Shown one piece after another: positions 9,088 to 17,316 of a stretch of 64,000 nucleotides of DNA. How positions within the stretch are numbered: position 1 is the stretch's first letter; the number at the start of each line of letters is the position of its first letter. The stretch comes from Altibacter sp. HG106 (lineage in GTDB: Bacteria > Bacteroidota > Bacteroidia > Flavobacteriales > Flavobacteriaceae). Below the pieces are notes generated by a model, which saw only the letters and a list, made by a program, of their open reading frames with translations, made no database searches and was not told the origin of the DNA. Both the position numbers and the translations under genes were made by a program. The stretch is from contig NZ_JAQQTD010000001.1 of assembly GCF_028561755.1 (NCBI RefSeq), forward strand, positions 434,001 to 498,000, written 5' to 3'.

Positions 9088-9701
9088 TTCTGGCCCTTCA
9101 AATAATACTTTATGGCGTGCAATGCTTTGCCTTTGGTACTGCGGTTTATCGTCGCCGTATCAACCGTGAGGGATTGCAACGCCATTTTGTTTATTATTTG
9201 GGGTTCGTCTTACTTACAGAAGCCACGGCCAATATCTTGCGAAGAGGATTTGACATCAGCAACCTTCCCGTATATAACTTTTTTACGATCTTCAGCTTTC
9301 TCTTCTTTTTCTACTGGTTCTATACCCATCTGCGCAATACTTTCGTCTTGTGGTTTTCAGGTGGTTTTATTATCATGACCGTATATAATCTGACTGTGGC
9401 AAATCCGTTGCAAGAATTTCTATACCTCACTCTTTATTCGGGTTCCGTTTTGATTTTAATTTTTGTCATCGCGTATTTTTACAGCTTATTAAATGCCAAA
9501 GAGTCCATACACTTCCACAAAATTCAAGCTTTTTGGATTTGTACCGGATTGCTGATTTACTACATTGGAGTGTTACCTTTAATGGCGCTGCTAAGGCTTT
9601 CCGACTTTAATCCGGTTCATTTTCAGTTCGCCATAACCATCTTAAACATATTTCAATACGCGCTCATCGCTAAAGGCCTCTTATGCTCGCCGAAACAATA
9701 G
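9084..9701 (+). CDS. Polytopic membrane protein of the split-sensor operon
   Basis: A 205-residue integral membrane protein with about six hydrophobic helices (for example FTIFSFLFFFYWFYTHL and VLILIFVIAYFYSLL) and short loops. I do not recognise a named family. It overlaps the lipoprotein gene by 4 bases and the kinase gene by 19 bases. In the neighbouring paralogous system the sensor domains are fused to the kinase. Here the kinase has only one short helix, so this protein is the natural candidate for the membrane sensor. Confidence 0.82.
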   Translation: MILALQIILYGVQCFAFGTAVYRRRINREGLQRHFVYYLGFVLLTEATANILRRGFDISNLPVYNFFTIFSFLFFFYWFYTHLRNTFVLWFSGGFIIMTVYNLTVANPLQEFLYLTLYSGSVLILIFVIAYFYSLLNAKESIHFHKIQAFWICTGLLIYYIGVLPLMALLRLSDFNPVHFQFAITILNIFQYALIAKGLLCSPKQ

Positions 9702-10483
9702 ATACCTACGTACTGCTTACCTTTGTGGCGATTGGCATCATGCTCGCCCTGGTATTTCTGTTCGCGGTATTTCTGAATAAGAAGAATCAATTGATCAAAG
9801 AAAAGGCCACGCTGGAACTCGAATACCAAAAACGCATGTTTCAGACAGAACTGAAAGCACTGCGCGCCCAATTAAATCCGCATTTTGTGCATAACAGCCT
9901 AAATGCTATCCTTTACTACGTGCAGCAGAACGATGTTGATAAATCCGAAAAATACCTTTCTACCTTTTCTAAACTAATCCGTCAGTACTTTGAATATTCT
10001 CGTAAGCAGGAAGTTACTCTTGCCGAAGAAGCCGACTTGCTTCAAAACTATCTTGACATCGAAAAGCTTCGGTTTGAGGAAAAACTTCAATATCATATTG
10101 AAATAGACCCCACCCTGGATGACCAGGAACTTTTCTTACCGTCCATGCTCTTACAACCGTTGGTAGAAAACGCCGTGAATCACGGGGTGTTCCATAAAAA
10201 AGGATTAGGCAAAATTAAGATTCAATTCACTGCCTTGAAAGGGAAGAACGGACTAAAAGTGACTGTCTCAGATGATGGAATTGGCATGAATGCTTCTAAG
10301 AAAATATATCAGCAAAGCAACAGTTCCCATCGCTCTAATTCTTCTCAGGTTCTACAAGAGCGGTTACAATTATTGAAAGAATCTAACAACTGGGATATTA
10401 CCTATAAGGCGATTGATCTGGCGAATGCTTCCGAAGAAAATGGCACTCAGGTAACCCTAACGATAAAACCCATTCCAGCATGA
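9683..10483 (+). CDS. Short LytS-type sensor histidine kinase
   Basis: A 266-residue kinase. One transmembrane helix lies at about 8-30, then a linker coiled coil at 32-60. The His_kinase motif is LNPHFVHNSLN with His67, the N-box is PLVENAVNH near 155, and the G-box is DDGIGM. It has no periplasmic domain, so sensing must rely on partners. Its closest relative in the window is the C-terminal part of the protein at 2723. The two align through LSxFSxLIRQxFEYSR and LRFEEKLxY. It overlaps the preceding gene by 19 bases and the following regulator by 4 (ATGA), giving a tightly coupled cassette. Confidence 0.93.
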   Translation: MLAETIDTYVLLTFVAIGIMLALVFLFAVFLNKKNQLIKEKATLELEYQKRMFQTELKALRAQLNPHFVHNSLNAILYYVQQNDVDKSEKYLSTFSKLIRQYFEYSRKQEVTLAEEADLLQNYLDIEKLRFEEKLQYHIEIDPTLDDQELFLPSMLLQPLVENAVNHGVFHKKGLGKIKIQFTALKGKNGLKVTVSDDGIGMNASKKIYQQSNSSHRSNSSQVLQERLQLLKESNNWDITYKAIDLANASEENGTQVTLTIKPIPA

Positions 10484-11220
10484 TCAAAGCATTTCTCATA
10501 GACGATGAACCAAAATCGATTGCCATCCTCCAAAATAAACTAGAGCGATTTTGCAAAGACGTAACCGTTGTTGGGAGCACCCAAGACCCCACACAGGCTA
10601 AAAAACTTCTAGCCACGCATCAACCCGATCTCGTATTTCTGGATGTCGCCATGCCCGAAATGAGTGGTTTCGATGTGCTTCAGACCATCGAAGAACCCAC
10701 CTTTGAGTTGATTTTTGCCACTGGATTCGATCAATACGCCGTGGAAGCTATTAAGCACTGTGCCATTGGATACCTCGTAAAACCAATAGATAACGATGAA
10801 CTCATGGCTGCCGTGCAAAAAGCCCGTGAGAATATTTCAGAAAAAACAGCTTTACAAAAGAATCGAGCCTTGATCGATAATTTGCAGATCACCAAATTTC
10901 AGAATAAAAAGGTGGTCGTGCCTACCCAAGACGGTCTCGAATTTTTGGCGATTGGCGACATACTTCACTGCGAAGGGAAAGACGGCTATACCCAACTGCA
11001 CTTCACCAATCGAAAGCCTATTCTAAGCTCTCAAAATATTGGTCATTTTGCCAAAATGTTCGATCAGCAGGAGTTCTTTCTGGTACATAAATCGCATCTG
11101 GTCAACCTGCATCATATCGATAAATACCTGAACGAAGGCTACCTGCTCATTCGAGAACATAAAATACCGGTTTCCAGAAATCGTCGCGCCAATTTCTTAG
11201 AGGTGATTCGAAATCGATAA
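10480..11220 (+). CDS. LytTR-family response regulator (partner of the short kinase)
   Basis: A 246-residue protein with a receiver domain (DDE at 8-10, phospho-acceptor Asp55 in VFLDVAMP) and a C-terminal LytTR domain (about 145-245; CEGKDGYTQLHF, VHKSHLVNLHHI, IPVSRNRR). Its start overlaps the kinase stop by 4 bases. It is highly similar to the regulator at 5571. The gene ends 5 bases from the convergent S10 peptidase gene, with no clear terminator hairpin between. Confidence 0.93.
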   Translation: MIKAFLIDDEPKSIAILQNKLERFCKDVTVVGSTQDPTQAKKLLATHQPDLVFLDVAMPEMSGFDVLQTIEEPTFELIFATGFDQYAVEAIKHCAIGYLVKPIDNDELMAAVQKARENISEKTALQKNRALIDNLQITKFQNKKVVVPTQDGLEFLAIGDILHCEGKDGYTQLHFTNRKPILSSQNIGHFAKMFDQQEFFLVHKSHLVNLHHIDKYLNEGYLLIREHKIPVSRNRRANFLEVIRNR

Positions 11221-11225
11221 GTCAG

Positions 11226-12716
11226 TTAGTACTTAGCCGATTTCCCCTTGGCTTGGGTGTTGTTAATAAACGCACGGAGGTCGTTATTGGCGCTCTCCAG
11301 ATCGGCTCTGCGCAAATACATCATATGACCGCTGCGATATCCTTTAAAGCTTAATCGATCTTTCATCTTCCCGCTAGGGTCGATATTCCACATGGTATAT
11401 TTAGCATTGAAATATGTCGTCGCTCCATCGTAGTACCCAGATTGAAACATAACATTCAAATAGGGGTTCTCTGCCATGGCCTTGCGCAAACCATCACGCA
11501 CATTATTATTTGTACGGTCCCAGGGATGCACAGGGCCAAACATATTGTACTTAATGTCGGTTTTAAAATTGAGATGTTCGCGAATGTAATAATTGATCGC
11601 CGGCGTAAAGGAGTGTAACCAGGAGGTAAGCTCGGCGCTGTAATCGGGTCCATCTCCGGCATCGGTCTTATCGATTCCCAAATACCGAGAATCCAAACGT
11701 CCGATAGTATAGCCATCGCGATCGCGACGTAGTTCTTTCCAGAAAAAGCGCGTGGGTATGTCTAGATTATTTTGCAAGATCACCTTCTTTGAGAGTCCGG
11801 TATACTCAGCCATCTTATCGGCGACTTGATTTTTTTCTGTTTCACCAATAAAACCACCTTTGGCTAGTGCCGGCATCAACGTATTAACCGCATACTGCTC
11901 CACTTCGGGCAACATTTCGGTTAAGTCCTTTTGCTGAAGTCGCGAGGGAAGCATTTCGTGAAACCAGGCAGCCGCCGCAAAGTAGGGAAGGTTTAATGCC
12001 GAAGAGACTGCGGGATCACTTTCAAACACCTTGTAATCGGCCGGAGACACCATAATGACACCGTTTAAGTACATCCACTGCGCTTCCTGAAGTTCTAAAG
12101 CAAGACCAGCCACGCGTGTTCCTCCGTAGCTTTCACCTATGAGGTATTTCGGTGAACTCCAACGATTGTGACGCGACATAAAGGTAGTTAACCATTCGGC
12201 CAGATATTCAATATCGGCATTGATTCCGAAGAACTTCTTTCGATCTACGTCCTTACCGTTGGCAGGAATGGTACGGGAATAGCCAGTGTTCGCCGGATTG
12301 ATAAACACAATGTCGGCCACATCCAATACCGAATAGGGATTGTCTTGAATTCCATAGGGTTGAACCGGGTATCCTTCTTCATCTATTTTCAGAACCTTTG
12401 GACCGGTATACGCAATGTGCATCCAAACGGAAGCCGATCCCGGACCTCCGTTGAAGGATATCAATAAAGGACGCTCGGTATTCGCTTTTCCATTGGTACG
12501 TTTATAATAAGTGTAGAACAAACTGGCGATGGGCTCCCCCATGTCGTCCCAAACCGGTTGTGTTCCGGTGGTGGCCGTATAATTTACATTGGTTCCATTT
12601 ATGGTTGCCGAATGCGTGGTAACAACAGTCGTGTCGATAGGAAGGCTTCGTTCTTGTGCAGTGCTTCCGAAGACAATAAAAAGAGTAAGAATAGTGAGTA
12701 CGTAGTATCTTGTCAT
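11226..12716 (-). CDS. Secreted S10 family serine carboxypeptidase-like peptidase
   Basis: A 496-residue exported alpha/beta-hydrolase of peptidase family S10. The signal peptide covers residues 1-20 (ending FGSTAQ). The oxyanion-hole motif is FNGGPGSASVW near 88-98, and the nucleophile motif GESYGG carries the catalytic Ser near 196. The Asp of SGYYDGATTYF and the His of GYRSGHMMYL near the C-terminus complete the triad. The usual GGPGSSS reads GGPGSAS. It is expected to trim C-terminal residues from peptides in the periplasm or outside the cell, supporting peptide scavenging. The start is the ATG at 12716, 5 bases from a perfect 10-bp palindrome. Confidence 0.92.
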   Translation of the reverse strand: MTRYYVLTILTLFIVFGSTAQERSLPIDTTVVTTHSATINGTNVNYTATTGTQPVWDDMGEPIASLFYTYYKRTNGKANTERPLLISFNGGPGSASVWMHIAYTGPKVLKIDEEGYPVQPYGIQDNPYSVLDVADIVFINPANTGYSRTIPANGKDVDRKKFFGINADIEYLAEWLTTFMSRHNRWSSPKYLIGESYGGTRVAGLALELQEAQWMYLNGVIMVSPADYKVFESDPAVSSALNLPYFAAAAWFHEMLPSRLQQKDLTEMLPEVEQYAVNTLMPALAKGGFIGETEKNQVADKMAEYTGLSKKVILQNNLDIPTRFFWKELRRDRDGYTIGRLDSRYLGIDKTDAGDGPDYSAELTSWLHSFTPAINYYIREHLNFKTDIKYNMFGPVHPWDRTNNNVRDGLRKAMAENPYLNVMFQSGYYDGATTYFNAKYTMWNIDPSGKMKDRLSFKGYRSGHMMYLRRADLESANNDLRAFINNTQAKGKSAKY

Positions 12717-12720
12717 GGTT

Positions 12721-12744
12721 GTATTTTTAGTGTTCTAAAAATAC
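12721..12744. promoter_or_regulatory. Perfect 10-bp palindrome overlapping a -7-like box
   Basis: GTATTTTTAG (12721-12730), spacer TGTT, CTAAAAATAC (12735-12744). The arms are perfect complements. On the minus strand the distal arm contains TATTTTTA (12736-12743), a 7/8 match to TAnnTTTG, 19 bases before the S10 peptidase ATG. The repeat could be an operator on that promoter. It also lies downstream of glyA, but no U-tract supports a terminator. Confidence 0.5.
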
Positions 12745-12795
12745 AAAATTGTCTATTACTTCCCTTCCAGGCAGGGCGTAATTAACATTAACTGT

Positions 12796-14079
12796 CTAGC
12801 CCTCGTTTGCAAACAACGGCTTTCCTTCCATCATGCCATTCACTTTTTCAGCCACCGCCTCGAGACGAGCATCATCCTCATGATTCTCAATTACTTCATC
12901 GATTAGCGCCACGATGTGCTTCATATCGTTTTCTTTCAATCCGCGTGTCGTCACCGCAGCGGTTCCTATGCGAATACCGCTAGTCACGAAGGGAGATTTA
13001 TCATCAAACGGCACCATGTTCTTATTAACGGTGATCTCTGCTTTCCCTAAGGCTTCTTCTGCTTCTTTTCCGGAGATGTTTTTATTCCGAAGATCGATCA
13101 ACATCATATGGTTGTCGGTACCTCCGGAAATGATCTTGTAGTCTTTCTCCACAAAGGCCTCAGCCATTACCGCAGCATTTTTCTTTACCTGTACCATATA
13201 ATGTAAAAAGTCGTCGGTTAGGGCTTCGCCGAAAGCGATCGCCTTCGCCGCAATGATATGCTCTAAGGGTCCGCCCTGATTGCCGGGAAAAATACCGCTA
13301 TTGAGTAAGGAAGACATCATTTTTGGTTTTCCGCTTTTTAGCGTTTGCCCAAATGGGTTTTCGAAATCCTTCCCCATTAAAATCAATCCGCCACGAGGTC
13401 CGCGCAAGGTTTTATGCGTGGTGGTGGTGACTACATGACAATGCGGAATAGGATCTGCGATAATTCCTTTGGCAATGAGCCCAGCCGGATGCGCGATGTC
13501 TGCCATCAATATCGCACCTACTTTATCGGCTATTATCCGAAATTTCTCATAATCAATTTCACGTGAATATGCAGATGCTCCCGCAATAATCATTTTCGGT
13601 TTTTCGCGCAAGGCAATCGCCTCAATAGCATCGTAGTCTAGCAAACCCGTTTGAGCATCCACCCCGTAAAAGACGGGACGGTACAGCTTTCCTGAAAAAT
13701 TCACCGGAGAACCGTGCGTCAGGTGTCCGCCATGCGACAAGTCGAACCCTAGAAAGGTGTCTCCGGGATTCAAGCAGGCGGCAAAAACGGCCGTGTTGGC
13801 TTGAGAACCACTATGCGGCTGCACATTGGCGTATTCGGCCCCAAACAGCGTTTTCGCCCGATCGATCGCGATCTGCTCTACTTCATCTACCACTTCGCAC
13901 CCTCCGTAGTAGCGTTTTCCGGGATAGCCTTCGGCGTACTTATTAGTAAGAACAGAACCCGCAGCTTCCATGACCTGCGGACTCACAAAATTTTCAGAAG
14001 CAATTAGTTCTAATCCATTGAGTTGGCGTTCTTTTTCTGCTTCAATAAGCTCAAAAATTTGGTGGTCGCGTGCTATCAT
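12796..14079 (-). CDS. glyA: Serine hydroxymethyltransferase
   Basis: A 427-residue PLP enzyme that interconverts serine and glycine with tetrahydrofolate, the main source of one-carbon units; cytosolic. Motifs include [15 protein letters not shown] near the N-terminus, YPGKRYYGG, the substrate/PLP segment DIAHPAGLI, and [15 protein letters not shown], where the Lys forms the Schiff base. The frame stays open upstream to a TTG at 14106, but the ATG at 14079 gives the usual flavobacterial start (MIARDHQIF). A TATTTTTG box sits 24 bases before it. It is divergent from fahA and shares a 102-base promoter region with it. Confidence 0.97.
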   Translation of the reverse strand: MIARDHQIFELIEAEKERQLNGLELIASENFVSPQVMEAAGSVLTNKYAEGYPGKRYYGGCEVVDEVEQIAIDRAKTLFGAEYANVQPHSGSQANTAVFAACLNPGDTFLGFDLSHGGHLTHGSPVNFSGKLYRPVFYGVDAQTGLLDYDAIEAIALREKPKMIIAGASAYSREIDYEKFRIIADKVGAILMADIAHPAGLIAKGIIADPIPHCHVVTTTTHKTLRGPRGGLILMGKDFENPFGQTLKSGKPKMMSSLLNSGIFPGNQGGPLEHIIAAKAIAFGEALTDDFLHYMVQVKKNAAVMAEAFVEKDYKIISGGTDNHMMLIDLRNKNISGKEAEEALGKAEITVNKNMVPFDDKSPFVTSGIRIGTAAVTTRGLKENDMKHIVALIDEVIENHEDDARLEAVAEKVNGMMEGKPLFANEG

Positions 14080-14103
14080 TTTTTCCGAATCGTTAATAAA
14101 ATC

Positions 14104-14111
14104 CAAAAATA
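14104..14111 (-). promoter_or_regulatory. Predicted -7 box for glyA
   Basis: On the minus strand TATTTTTG is a full match to the Bacteroidota consensus TAnnTTTG. The start site would fall near 14099, about 20 bases before the glyA ATG. No TTTG is found at the expected 19-base distance, so only one element is supported. Confidence 0.45.
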
Positions 14112-14143
14112 GTAAATCCTTAAGGTTACTACAGAAGAAATCC

Positions 14144-14151
14144 TATATTTG
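14144..14151 (+). promoter_or_regulatory. Predicted -7 box for fahA
   Basis: TATATTTG fully matches TAnnTTTG and would start transcription near 14156, about 26 bases before the fahA ATG. It is divergent from the glyA box 33 bases away. No clear -33 element is visible. Confidence 0.45.
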
Positions 14152-14181
14152 ATTAACATTTTTACCAACAAAAAAACAATC

Positions 14182-15462
14182 ATGCCCTTAACTGCAAACG
14201 ACCCTTCAAGAAAAACGTGGCTTCCTGTTCCGGCAGAAAGTGATTTCCCTATTCAAAACATTCCCTTCGGAGTGTTTCTAACACGTGATGACATCATTAC
14301 CATTGGCACGCGTATTGGAGATACCGCCATTGATCTGGGGGCCTTACACCAACTGGGCTATTTTGAAGGAATTGACCTTACCGACGATATTTTTTTACAG
14401 GACAGCTTGAACGACTTCATCGCCGATGGACGCAAAACATGGCGCCTGGTCCGGAATCGGATTTCGGATCTATTTCTCGAAGATAATCCAACCCTTCGCG
14501 ATAATGAGGAACATCGTAAAGAAGTATTATTCTCAATGGACGAAATTGAAATGCAGTTGCCCGTAGATGTAGGAGACTATACCGATTTTTATGCGAGTAA
14601 AGAGCACGCTACCAACGTAGGCTCGCTATTTCGCGATCCGGAAAATGCGCTCTTGCCCAATTGGCTGCACATCCCTATTGGATACCACGGAAGAAGTTCA
14701 TCCATAGTTCCTTCAGGAACCCCTATCAAACGACCTGTTGGGCAAATGAAGCCCGGTGAAGACGGAACGCCCGGATTTGGCCCCTGCAAGCTATTGGACT
14801 TCGAATTGGAGATGGCCTTTATTACCACGGCTACTAACGATTTGGGAAAACGTGTGCCCATTGATGAAGCGGAAGAGAATATCTTCGGACTTGTTTTATT
14901 TAACGATTGGAGCGCTCGTGATATTCAGGCTTGGGAATATGTACCGCTAGGGCCATTTTTAGGAAAGAGCTTTGCCTCTACCATTTCGCCCTGGATCGTT
15001 ACACTCGATGCCTTACATCCTTTTAAAGTGGAAGGCCCGAAACAAGAGCCAACGCCGCTACCCTATCTGCAACACAAAGGGAAGAAAAATTACGACATAC
15101 ACTTGCAAGCCATTATTCAACCCGAAGATGGTGAAGAAACCATCGTAGCCAATTCCAATTTTAAGTACATGTATTGGTCGATGGCCCAACAGCTTGCTCA
15201 CCATACTGTAAATGGTTGTAACGTTCGCAGTGGTGATATGATGGGAAGCGGAACCATCTCGGGACCCACGCCAGACAGTTACGGTTCTATGCTAGAGCTG
15301 AGCTGGAAGGGAACCAAACCACTTACTTTGAACGACGGTTCTCAACGTAAATTCATCAACGATCATGACACTGTTATTCTTCGTGGATATTGCCAAAATG
15401 AATCGGTACGAATAGGTTTTGGTGATTGTAGCGGAAAAGTACTTCCTGCTCGGGATCTGTAG
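14182..15462 (+). CDS. fahA: Fumarylacetoacetase
   Basis: A 426-residue enzyme that cleaves fumarylacetoacetate to fumarate and acetoacetate, the last step of tyrosine catabolism. The N-terminal domain (FGVFLT, IGTRIGD) precedes the catalytic FAH fold, with DFYASKEHATNVG, LPNWLHIPIGYHGR, the metal-ligand region LDFELEMAF and VLFNDWSARDIQAWEYVPLGPF. The length matches the family. The frame is open from a TTG at 14149, but the ATG at 14182 (MPLTANDPSRKTW) is the sensible start because the promoter box overlaps the TTG. The other tyrosine-pathway genes are not in this window. Confidence 0.96.
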   Translation: MPLTANDPSRKTWLPVPAESDFPIQNIPFGVFLTRDDIITIGTRIGDTAIDLGALHQLGYFEGIDLTDDIFLQDSLNDFIADGRKTWRLVRNRISDLFLEDNPTLRDNEEHRKEVLFSMDEIEMQLPVDVGDYTDFYASKEHATNVGSLFRDPENALLPNWLHIPIGYHGRSSSIVPSGTPIKRPVGQMKPGEDGTPGFGPCKLLDFELEMAFITTATNDLGKRVPIDEAEENIFGLVLFNDWSARDIQAWEYVPLGPFLGKSFASTISPWIVTLDALHPFKVEGPKQEPTPLPYLQHKGKKNYDIHLQAIIQPEDGEETIVANSNFKYMYWSMAQQLAHHTVNGCNVRSGDMMGSGTISGPTPDSYGSMLELSWKGTKPLTLNDGSQRKFINDHDTVILRGYCQNESVRIGFGDCSGKVLPARDL

Positions 15463-15512
15463 TTTGGCACAGCTATTGAAAATCTCTTCATAGAACCAAA
15501 GGAGATTTTAGT

Positions 15513-16697
15513 ATGAAAGCAAACTACTTTTTCGTAATCGTCATCCTCCTTTTCGCAGGATGTAGCAGTGTAAAACGCACCCAGAAAATGGTGGCTCGCG
15601 GGGCCTATGACCAAGCCATCGAACTGGCCGTAAAAAAGCTTCAGAAAGACCCAACCTCCGACCGCAGCGAGGCGCAGAAGCTATTGTTAGAAAAAGCCTA
15701 TCAGCATGCGGTAGCAGAAGATCAGCGGCAATTGGCCAAACTTACGTTAGCCGACACTCCCGTTTTTAGTAGAGAAATTTATTATACCTATCTCGATCTC
15801 GACGCCAGGCAACGAGAAATTAGACCCCTACTACCGCTCTATAGCGCTACGGAAGGGAGAAATTTGGACTTTAAAGTTGTGGATTACTCTCAGGAGCTCG
15901 AGGACGCGCGGCAGGCCTATATAGCCTATTTATATTCGGAGGCTTTGTATTATTTTGAGCTGCAATCTATTTCCGATTACCGCACGGCATATCATATATT
16001 TTGTGAAATTGAAGAGCTCGCGCCAAATTACAAAGAGACGCGACACCTTCGCGATGAGGCACGTGCCTTCGGAACCGATTATGTGATCGTTTCCTTGTCG
16101 AATCAGAGTGGTGCCTTTTTGCCGTACCGTTTGGAGCGAGAACTTCTCGATATGAATACCTACGGACTCGATACTTTTTGGACGGTATTTCACGAAAATG
16201 CAGTCTCAAATACCAATTATACGTATGCCGTTGAGTTGCGATTACGAGAATTATGGGTTTCACCAGATCAACTTTCAGAGGAAACGTTTCGACGGGCCAG
16301 GCAGGTGGTAGACGGCTATGTAGATCGACTTGATCGAAACGGAAATATTGTTCGCGACAGTCTTGGAAACCCGATACGTGACGAGCGCCGAATTACCGTT
16401 CGCGCCAGCGTTACCTATACCCAACAACAAAAAGTGGCGCGTTTGGGAGGTACTTTGATTTTTAGAGATCTATTACGACAACAACAAATAGATCAATATC
16501 CTATAGGAAGTGAATTTGTATTTGACAATCGATTTGCCCGATTTCGGGGAGATGAACGAGCCCTCACCCAAGAAGATTTACAGTTTATTTCCGGTCGTTT
16601 TATTCCTTTTCCTTCCGAAGAGCAACTGCTTTTGGATACTGGGTATCAATTGAAGGAACAACTGCGGGAGCAACTTACCAATGGCGCGTTTGATTAA
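15513..16697 (+). CDS. Repeat-containing outer-envelope lipoprotein, function unknown
   Basis: A 394-residue lipoprotein with lipobox LLFAGC (Cys17). Residues about 20-190 are rich in helical repeat-like segments (AYDQAIELAVKKLQKDP, ALYYFELQSISDYRTAYHIFCEIEE) that resemble TPR units. The C-terminal half is mostly beta with a charged surface and contains DRLDRNGNIVRDSLGNPIRD. I do not recognise a named family. An unusually good Shine-Dalgarno sequence for this phylum, AAAGGAG at 15498-15504, sits 8 bases before the ATG. It follows fahA by 50 bases and overlaps the convergent ytxJ gene by 4 bases. Confidence 0.85.
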   Translation: MKANYFFVIVILLFAGCSSVKRTQKMVARGAYDQAIELAVKKLQKDPTSDRSEAQKLLLEKAYQHAVAEDQRQLAKLTLADTPVFSREIYYTYLDLDARQREIRPLLPLYSATEGRNLDFKVVDYSQELEDARQAYIAYLYSEALYYFELQSISDYRTAYHIFCEIEELAPNYKETRHLRDEARAFGTDYVIVSLSNQSGAFLPYRLERELLDMNTYGLDTFWTVFHENAVSNTNYTYAVELRLRELWVSPDQLSEETFRRARQVVDGYVDRLDRNGNIVRDSLGNPIRDERRITVRASVTYTQQQKVARLGGTLIFRDLLRQQQIDQYPIGSEFVFDNRFARFRGDERALTQEDLQFISGRFIPFPSEEQLLLDTGYQLKEQLREQLTNGAFD

Positions 16698-17092
16698 GAC
16701 AGGTACGGCTGCAGCGCTGTAGCATCGATACTGTGATGCGAACTTTGATGTACCACCTCTCGGTTCTTGAGGATGATCAATTGCGGACTCTCATGTGGAA
16801 CTTGCAATATTTCCGAAACCCCATTGGAGACATCACGGTGATTCAACAAATCTAAATAATAGAGCTTGGCTTGCTCGTCTGTCAACGTATAAGCCTTTTC
16901 AAATTGCTTGTACACCATTCTGCTAATGCCACATCGGGTAGAATGCTTGAAAATGGCAACCGGCTGCTGCTCCGATTCCTGCAAAAGTTGGTCTATTTGT
17001 TCGGTTTCTGAAAGCACATGCCACGGGGTTTCTACGATCTCTTCTTTGGCGACATCCCGCTGCGATTTATTTAAAAAGTTGAATAGTCCCAT
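16694..17092 (-). CDS. ytxJ: Bacillithiol system redox-active protein YtxJ
   Basis: A 132-residue cytosolic thioredoxin-fold protein of the YtxJ/DUF2847 family, associated with bacillithiol-dependent redox control and presumed to act as a bacilliredoxin-like disulphide reductase. The active site reads FKHSTRCGISRMV, a single Cys followed by Ser (CGIS, a CxxS pattern), which favours monothiol chemistry. The frame is open 45 codons further upstream, but MGLFNFLNKS at 17092 is the usual start, and a TATTTTTA box lies at 17110-17117. Its stop overlaps the stop of the convergent lipoprotein gene. Confidence 0.9.
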   Translation of the reverse strand: MGLFNFLNKSQRDVAKEEIVETPWHVLSETEQIDQLLQESEQQPVAIFKHSTRCGISRMVYKQFEKAYTLTDEQAKLYYLDLLNHRDVSNGVSEILQVPHESPQLIILKNREVVHQSSHHSIDATALQPYLS

Positions 17093-17316
17093 ATCTATTA
17101 TAATTTCTGTAAAAATACAGCTAATCACGAATTTTTCTCTCAAGGAAATCCTAAATCCTTTTCTTCCGCTGGCGGCACATGTAACCCGCGTCAGAATGAC
17201 CGCTAAATATTCGTTAATGTACGTCATAATGACTGTTAAAACCAGTGATTTGCAGACACTTTGTCTTATCTTTAAGATGGTCTGAAAATTGACTGGGTAA
17301 GTGAAAAAGAAACGAT

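Noticed and set aside
14080-14106. Longer N-terminus of GlyA from a TTG at 14106
   Set aside because: The TTG overlaps a full -7 box, and the ATG at 14079 matches the family start.
17249-17274. TTTG and TATCTTTA upstream of clpB as a full promoter
   Set aside because: The spacing is 14 bases, not about 19. Only the -7-like box is mentioned with the gene.
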